From: Pseudomonadota bacterium
GTDB taxonomy: Bacteria; Pseudomonadota; Alphaproteobacteria; Rhizobiales; Rhizobiaceae
Length of the DNA: 5,873 nucleotides
Direction of reading: 5' to 3'
Assembly (NCBI GenBank): GCA_023416545.1
Contig: JAEZHO010000179.1
Coordinates: forward strand, 1-5,873
Shown: positions 1-5,873 of the stretch, one piece after another
How positions within the stretch are numbered: position 1 is the first letter of the stretch
Layout of the letters: the number at the start of each line of letters is the position of its first letter
Translations under genes and position numbers: made by a program
Notes under the pieces: model-generated
The model's input: only the letters and a program-made list of their open reading frames with translations
Databases searched by the model: none
Told to the model about the DNA's origin: nothing

Positions 1-74
1 CCGAACGGGTTACGCCCGCCGGCTCCGCGCCGGTCCTCGACATTGCTCGACTGGCGGCGACCTCTCCATTCCAT
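1..74 (-). CDS. YpfJ-like neutral zinc metallopeptidase (N-terminal fragment)
   Basis: Only the first 24 complete codons are present; the gene leaves the window at base 1. The peptide begins MEWRGRRQSSNVEDRRGAGG, which I recognise as the conserved N-terminus of the YpfJ / KPN_02809 family (E. coli YpfJ starts MRWQGRRESDNVEDRR). From family knowledge these proteins have this short charged, Gly-rich head, then one membrane-anchoring helix and a periplasmic HExxH-type zinc peptidase domain; none of those later parts is visible here. The ATG at 74-72 is chosen because it starts the conserved motif and has AGGAG at 83-87 on the minus strand, 8 bases upstream. It lies 78 bases downstream of the fsr-like gene on the same strand, so co-transcription is possible. 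The family call rests on a short but distinctive motif; the physiological role is not known to me. Confidence 0.8.
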   Translation of the reverse strand, partial: MEWRGRRQSSNVEDRRGAGGRNPF

Positions 75-82
75 CGAATCTT

Positions 83-101
83 CTCCTGATGCCCATCAGG
101 A
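83..101 (-). promoter_or_regulatory. Hairpin overlapping the SD of the ypfJ-like gene
   Basis: On the minus strand TCCTGAT (101-95) and ATCAGGA (90-84) form a perfect 7-bp stem around a GGGC loop; a further G-C pair would leave only a 2-base loop. The 3' arm contains AGGA of the AGGAG SD (87-83), so folding would hide the ribosome-binding site of the gene starting at 74. No T-run follows on either strand, so it is not a classical intrinsic terminator. The pairing is seen directly; a regulatory role is inference. Confidence 0.45.
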
Positions 102-103
102 CC

Positions 104-134
104 GTATAACGCGGCGAAGCCAAAGACGATCCAA
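104..134 (-). promoter_or_regulatory. Possible weak promoter for the ypfJ-like gene
   Basis: On the minus strand TTGGAT (134-129) is followed after 19 bases by TTATAC (109-104). The hexamers resemble sigma-70 elements but the spacing is longer than the ideal 17. Transcription would begin near base 97, within the 5' arm of the hairpin at 84-101, so transcripts from here would lack the full hairpin, while read-through from the fsr-like gene would contain it. This is a weak call. Confidence 0.25.
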
Positions 135-152
135 TTCGTTACCGATCACGCG

Positions 153-1373
153 CTATGCGACCCGCAAAGCGCGTTTGCCCGGCAGGAAAACCGTCAGCAG
201 CCCGAGCGCCGGCAGAAAGGCGCAGATCGTGTAGACGGTCGAAAGGCCGTGGCTGTCGGCAAGCACGCCGAGAAGTGCGGCGGCAATCCCCCCGACCCCA
301 AAGGCGATGCCGAAGAAGATGCCGGCGATCATGCCCACCCGTCCCGGCACCAGTTCCTGCGCCATGACGACGATGGCGGGGAAGGACGAGGCCATCAGGA
401 AGCCGATGATCGCCGAAAGCAGGATCGTCATCGGAAGATCGGCAAACGGCATTGCCAGCGTGAAGGGCAGCACCCCGAGGATCGAGATCCAGATCACCAC
501 CTTCGACCCGAACCGGTCGCCGACCGGACCGCCGATAACCGTGCCGAGCGCGACCGAACCGAGGAAGACGAAGAGCATGATCTGCGACTGCTGGACGGTG
601 ACGCCGAACCGCTCGATCACGAAGAAGGTGTAGTAGCTGCTGATCGAGGCCATGTAGGCGTTCTTGGAAAAGGTCAGGATCGTCAGCACCACGAGGGCGA
701 TCACGACCGTCTGCCGCGGAAGACCGTGGGCCTGAAGGGCCTTCCTGCGGCCCTTGCTCGCCAGCATGTGCGCCTTGTACCAGCGTGCGATCCAGGTCAG
801 CACGAGGATGCCGAGAAGCGCGATCCCGGAAAACCAGGCGACGCTTCCCTGCCCGTTCGGAACGATCAGGAAGGCCGCCAGGAGAGGCCCGATGGACTGC
901 CCGAAATTGCCGCCCACCTGGAAGGTCGCCTGGGCGAAGCCGTAGCGCCCGCCGGCCGCCAGACGGGCGACCCGCGAGGCTTCCGGATGGAAGACCGCGG
1001 AGCCGATCCCCACCATCGCCGCGGCCACGACGAGGATCGCATAGGTATGGGATCCGGCAAGCAGCAGCAGGCCGAGGAAGGTCGAGCCCATGCCGATCGG
1101 CAACGAATAGGGAAAGGGTTTCCTGTCGGTGATCGTGCCGATGATCGGCTGCAGCAGCGAGGCGGTGCACTGGAAGGCGAGCGTCAGGATGCCGATCTGC
1201 CAGAAATCGAGATCGAAGTCTGCCTTCAGCATCGGATAGATCGCCGAGATCATCGACTGCATGATGTCGTTGAGCATGTGGCAGAAGCTCGTCGCCAGGA
1301 TGATCGGCAGGACGGTCTTCTCGGCCGCGGCGGCCGCCGGCTTGCCGATCGGCTTGGAGGTGGCATCGGCCAT
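153..1373 (-). CDS. fsr: MFS exporter, fosmidomycin-resistance (Fsr) family
   Basis: A 406-residue inner-membrane transporter of the major facilitator superfamily, of the length usual for Fsr. The segment at residues 32-49 (HMLNDIMQS...YPML) and the stretch at 67-95 ending ITDRKPFPYSLPIGM match the Fsr signature from E. coli, where the protein exports fosmidomycin by proton antiport. MFS motif-A-like loops are seen at residues 79-86 (GTITDRKP) and 281-289 (GGPVGDRFG), with a basic central cytoplasmic loop near 198-222 between two six-helix halves. The start at 1373 is preferred over an in-frame ATG at 1505 because it has AGGAG (1379-1383) 5 bases upstream and because the upstream extension is Arg-rich and unlike any MFS N-terminus. 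The stop is TAG at 155-153. It is divergent from carB and upstream of the ypfJ-like gene on the same strand. The family is secure; the natural substrate is unknown and need not be fosmidomycin. Confidence 0.9.
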   Translation of the reverse strand: MADATSKPIGKPAAAAAEKTVLPIILATSFCHMLNDIMQSMISAIYPMLKADFDLDFWQIGILTLAFQCTASLLQPIIGTITDRKPFPYSLPIGMGSTFLGLLLLAGSHTYAILVVAAAMVGIGSAVFHPEASRVARLAAGGRYGFAQATFQVGGNFGQSIGPLLAAFLIVPNGQGSVAWFSGIALLGILVLTWIARWYKAHMLASKGRRKALQAHGLPRQTVVIALVVLTILTFSKNAYMASISSYYTFFVIERFGVTVQQSQIMLFVFLGSVALGTVIGGPVGDRFGSKVVIWISILGVLPFTLAMPFADLPMTILLSAIIGFLMASSFPAIVVMAQELVPGRVGMIAGIFFGIAFGVGGIAAALLGVLADSHGLSTVYTICAFLPALGLLTVFLPGKRALRVA

Positions 1374-1570
1374 GGGGACTCCTGCGTGCAATGGGCGGTG
1401 GGCACACTCGAGGCCAAGACGTCTATTCCGATCCAGCCCGCCTGTCCATGCCGATGAGACCCGCTCCCGGCACGACCGGATCGCAATCCTTCCCGATGGC
1501 CGCAATCCCCGGTCCCGCGAATTCCTGTAGATTAGGCGATTTATGGGGTTCCGCTCTTCGCGAGATTTGC
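1374..1570. other. Left part of the divergent fsr-carB intergenic region
   Basis: No gene is supported here. The SD of the fsr-like gene (AGGAG, 1379-1383, minus) lies at its left end. I could not find a convincing -35/-10 pair for the fsr-like gene. The reading frame extending that gene to 1505 runs through this stretch but encodes an Arg-rich, non-conserved sequence. I see no tRNA, riboswitch or other RNA structure that I recognise. Confidence 0.5.
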
Positions 1571-1577
1571 CTATAAG
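1571..1577 (+). promoter_or_regulatory. Possible -10 element of the carB promoter
   Basis: CTATAAG closely resembles the alphaproteobacterial -10 form CTATAT. The bases 17-18 upstream (around 1548-1554, GTTCCGC) are a poor -35 match. If used, transcription would start near 1584 and give a leader of about 90 bases containing the hairpin at 1612-1645. The -10 similarity is seen; its use is inferred. Confidence 0.3.
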
Positions 1578-1599
1578 CCGCGTCTAGCCTCAAAAGACC

Positions 1600-1662
1600 A
1601 TGCTCGTGCGCCCGGCCGGTGAACCTTCCACCTTGGCCGGTTTTTCGCGCAGCCGGAAATAG
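1600..1662 (+). CDS. Possible carB leader peptide (20 codons)
   Basis: An ATG at 1600 opens a 20-codon frame ending in TAG at 1660-1662, 12 bases before the carB start codon. It begins MLVRPAGEPS and ends SRSRK, with Arg at positions 4, 17 and 19. The frame runs through the whole terminator hairpin at 1612-1645, so a translating ribosome would block its folding, as described for the pyrL leader of E. coli pyrBI. No good SD precedes it (only an A-rich AAAAGA), and a frame this short can arise by chance. Treat it as a candidate only. Confidence 0.2.
   Translation: MLVRPAGEPSTLAGFSRSRK
1612..1645 (+). terminator. Intrinsic terminator / attenuator in the carB leader
   Basis: CCGGCC (1612-1617) pairs with GGCCGG (1635-1640) and GGTG (1618-1621) pairs with CACC (1629-1632). 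This makes a 10-bp stem with a 7-base loop (AACCTTC) and a 2-base TT bulge at 1633-1634, followed by TTTTT (1641-1645). It has the correct polarity for the plus strand only. No plus-strand gene lies upstream to be ended, and carB begins 29 bases later, so it fits an attenuator of carB. The alternative is the end of an unrecognised small RNA made from the intergenic region. The structure is clear; its function is inferred. Confidence 0.6.
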
Positions 1663-1674
1663 CGGAAAGAAACC

Positions 1675-5160
<3,486 letters not shown>

Positions 5161-5168
5161 TATCTCGG

Positions 5169-5199
5169 GAAACCGGTCGCTGTTGACCGGTTTCTTTTT
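5169..5199 (+). terminator. Intrinsic terminator of carB
   Basis: A perfect 10-bp stem, GAAACCGGTC (5169-5178) with GACCGGTTTC (5185-5194), closes a 6-base loop (GCTGTT) and is followed directly by TTTTT (5195-5199). It starts 8 bases after the carB stop. The minus strand has no T-run after the stem, so it works in the carB direction only. The 3' arm and loop also supply the -35 of the arsR promoter. Confidence 0.93.
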
Positions 5200-5211
5200 C
5201 TCCTGTATTTA
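5183..5211 (+). promoter_or_regulatory. Sigma-70-type promoter of the arsR-SRPBCC operon
   Basis: TTGACC (5183-5188), a 17-base spacer and TATTTA (5206-5211) form a good sigma-70-type promoter, with an expected start of transcription near 5218. The -35 lies within the loop and 3' arm of the carB terminator, and the -10 overlaps the left arm of the inverted repeat at 5206-5243, so a bound repressor would block it. It is predicted from sequence only. Confidence 0.5.
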
Positions 5212-5243
5212 GCCAATCAGTTATTTAATCTATTGGCTAAATA
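5206..5243. promoter_or_regulatory. Inverted-repeat operator for the ArsR-family repressor
   Basis: TATTTAGCCAAT (5206-5217) and ATTGGCTAAATA (5232-5243) are exact reverse complements separated by a 14-base AT-rich spacer. This 12-bp-arm palindrome is far beyond chance in such a short gap. It covers the predicted -10 and transcription start and ends at the A of the arsR start codon, which fits autorepression. Each TTAGCCAA half-site also has a degenerate partner within the spacer (5217-5224 and 5225-5232), so two repressor dimers might bind side by side. As RNA, the downstream arm would also lie just before the ATG. Confidence 0.7.
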
Positions 5244-5737
5244 TGACCGACGCGCTTTCACAGACCTTTGCCGCTCTCGCGGACCCTACCCGCCGCGCCA
5301 TCCTAGCGCGCCTTGCGAAGGGGGAAGCCACGGTGAACGAGCTTGCCAAGCCGTTCGACATGAGCCTGCCGGCCGTCTCGAAACACCTGAAGGTCCTGGA
5401 AAAGGCCCGGCTTATCTCGCGCAGCCGCAACGCCCAGTGGCGCCCCTGCCGGCTGGAGCCCGGCGCATTGAAGACCATCGACGGCTGGCTCGGCGACTAC
5501 CGCTCGCTCTGGGAACACCGCCTCGACCGGCTCGAAGATTACCTCGCGACTTTGACGCGGAATAAAAGGAAGCCGGGAAATGACCGAGAAGATGGAGATC
5601 CTCAACGACCGCCTGTTCGCGGTGGACCCGCCGACGCTCTTCGACGCCTTCGCCGATCCTCGCAAGCTGGAGCAATGGTGGGGCCCGCACGGTTTCGCCA
5701 ACAGGATCGACCGGTTCGACTTTCGCCCCGGCGGTGA
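5243..5737 (+). CDS. ArsR-family winged-helix repressor (3' end probably frameshifted)
   Basis: Residues 1-105 are a typical ArsR/SmtB-type DNA-binding domain: MTDALSQTFAALADPTRRAI at the start, the helix-turn-helix around 29-52 (VNELAKPFDMSLPAVSKHLK) and the beta-wing around 58-71. The ELCVC metal-binding motif of true ArsR/SmtB metal sensors is absent. This is the subtype usually paired with an SRPBCC/AHSA1 gene, and one follows here. It probably represses its own operon through the palindrome that ends at its start codon. No SD precedes the ATG, but the N-terminus fits the family exactly. Such proteins are normally about 105-120 residues; this frame continues to 164, and residues after about 108 are an Arg/Pro-rich readout of the next gene in the wrong frame. 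Adding one A to the A4 run at 5564-5567 would end it at TGA 5581-5583, an ATGA overlap with the next start. The repressor call is firm; the true 3' end is not. Confidence 0.88.
   Translation: MTDALSQTFAALADPTRRAILARLAKGEATVNELAKPFDMSLPAVSKHLKVLEKARLISRSRNAQWRPCRLEPGALKTIDGWLGDYRSLWEHRLDRLEDYLATLTRNKRKPGNDREDGDPQRPPVRGGPADALRRLRRSSQAGAMVGPARFRQQDRPVRLSPRR
5566..5570 (+). promoter_or_regulatory. Ribosome-binding site of the SRPBCC gene
   Basis: AAGGA lies 9 bases upstream of the ATG at 5580 and supports that start rather than the second in-frame ATG at 5592. It lies within the 3' part of the arsR coding sequence, so the two genes are probably translated from one transcript. Confidence 0.6.
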
Positions 5738-5873
5738 CTGGCGGATCACCATGACCGCCTCCGACGGCACCGACTTCGACAATCACTCCACCTTCCAGGA
5801 GATCGTTCCGGGCGAGCGGATCGTCTTCCTCCACCACCTTCCCATGCACGTCTACACGATGGAGATGCGCTTC
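5580..5873 (+). CDS. SRPBCC (AHSA1/START-like) domain protein, N-terminal part
   Basis: The first 98 codons are present and the gene leaves the window at its right edge in frame. The protein starts MTEKMEILNDRLFAVDPPTL and contains FDAFADPRKLEQWWGPHGF (about residues 21-39), the conserved opening of Aha1-C-terminal-like SRPBCC proteins, then FDFRPGGDWRITM (about 45-57) and the STFQEIVPGERIVF beta-strand region. SRPBCC folds form a deep hydrophobic ligand pocket; the ligand is unknown for this subgroup. The gene overlaps the end of the arsR frame as read here and is almost certainly in the same operon. This ArsR/SRPBCC pairing is common in alphaproteobacteria, and the SRPBCC protein is often guessed to be a stress or small-molecule-binding effector, but no role can be assigned from this sequence. 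Confidence 0.9.
   Translation, partial: MTEKMEILNDRLFAVDPPTLFDAFADPRKLEQWWGPHGFANRIDRFDFRPGGDWRITMTASDGTDFDNHSTFQEIVPGERIVFLHHLPMHVYTMEMRF

Noticed and set aside
3..89. Plus-strand frame at the left edge that could be the tail of another gene
   Set aside because: It is short and unrecognised, and the minus strand at the same place encodes the conserved YpfJ-type N-terminus with an SD.
84..101. Hairpin as an intrinsic terminator for the fsr-like gene
   Set aside because: There is no T-run after the stem on the minus strand; the overlap with the SD of the next gene is the more telling feature.
249..1457. Long plus-strand open frame (402 codons) opposite the fsr-like gene
   Set aside because: Its product is a charged, His/Asp/Arg-rich low-complexity sequence with no family resemblance; the minus strand has a clear transporter.
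1374..1505. N-terminal extension of the fsr-like gene from an ATG at 1505
   Set aside because: The extra 44 residues are Arg-rich and not like any MFS N-terminus, while the ATG at 1373 has a well-placed AGGAG and gives the family length of 406.
1482..1508. CGCAATCC occurring twice (1482-1489 and 1501-1508)
   Set aside because: An 8-base direct repeat with 11 bases between copies is weak evidence; no symmetry, third copy or promoter relation supports an operator.
5663..5737. The Arg-rich tail as a genuine DNA- or RNA-binding extension of ArsR
   Set aside because: The tail is exactly the out-of-frame translation of the conserved SRPBCC coding sequence, so its composition is explained without selection on it.

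Overview
The window looks like chromosomal DNA from an alphaproteobacterium, most likely a member of the Rhizobiales/Rhizobiaceae. The evidence is the strongly GC-rich coding sequence with G/C in third codon positions, the long (1161-residue) alphaproteobacterial form of CarB, and the YpfJ-type metallopeptidase and ArsR/SRPBCC pair, which have the look of rhizobial proteins. No IS, CRISPR array, tRNA or rRNA gene was seen. The species cannot be fixed from this sequence alone.

Layout from left to right. Positions 1-74 (minus) hold the first 24 codons of a YpfJ-like neutral zinc metallopeptidase gene that runs off the left edge. A 78-base gap follows, with a hairpin that overlaps that gene's Shine-Dalgarno (SD) sequence. 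Positions 153-1373 (minus) encode a complete Fsr-family (fosmidomycin-resistance type) MFS exporter. The 301-base divergent gap 1374-1674 carries, close to carB, a possible -10 element and a strong intrinsic-terminator hairpin. A 20-codon reading frame spans that hairpin, so the arrangement resembles a transcription attenuator. Positions 1675-5160 (plus) encode CarB, the large subunit of carbamoyl-phosphate synthase, complete and with both ATP-grasp halves intact. A very good intrinsic terminator follows at 5169-5199.

The right end is a small regulatory operon on the plus strand. A promoter whose -35 lies inside the carB terminator is overlapped by a perfect 12-bp-arm inverted repeat that ends at the start codon of an ArsR-family repressor gene (5243). 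An SRPBCC/AHSA1-domain gene follows (from 5580) and is cut by the right edge. The arsR frame does not stop at the junction as expected: it runs 158 bases into the SRPBCC gene. One missing A in an A4 run would explain this.

Functionally these are three independent units: a peptidase/exporter pair on the minus strand, the arginine/pyrimidine biosynthesis gene carB, and an autoregulated ArsR-SRPBCC pair. There is no convincing new multi-gene system. The most interesting material is in the short intergenic regions: the carB leader, the overlapped terminator/promoter/operator before arsR, and the SD-masking hairpin before the ypfJ-like gene.
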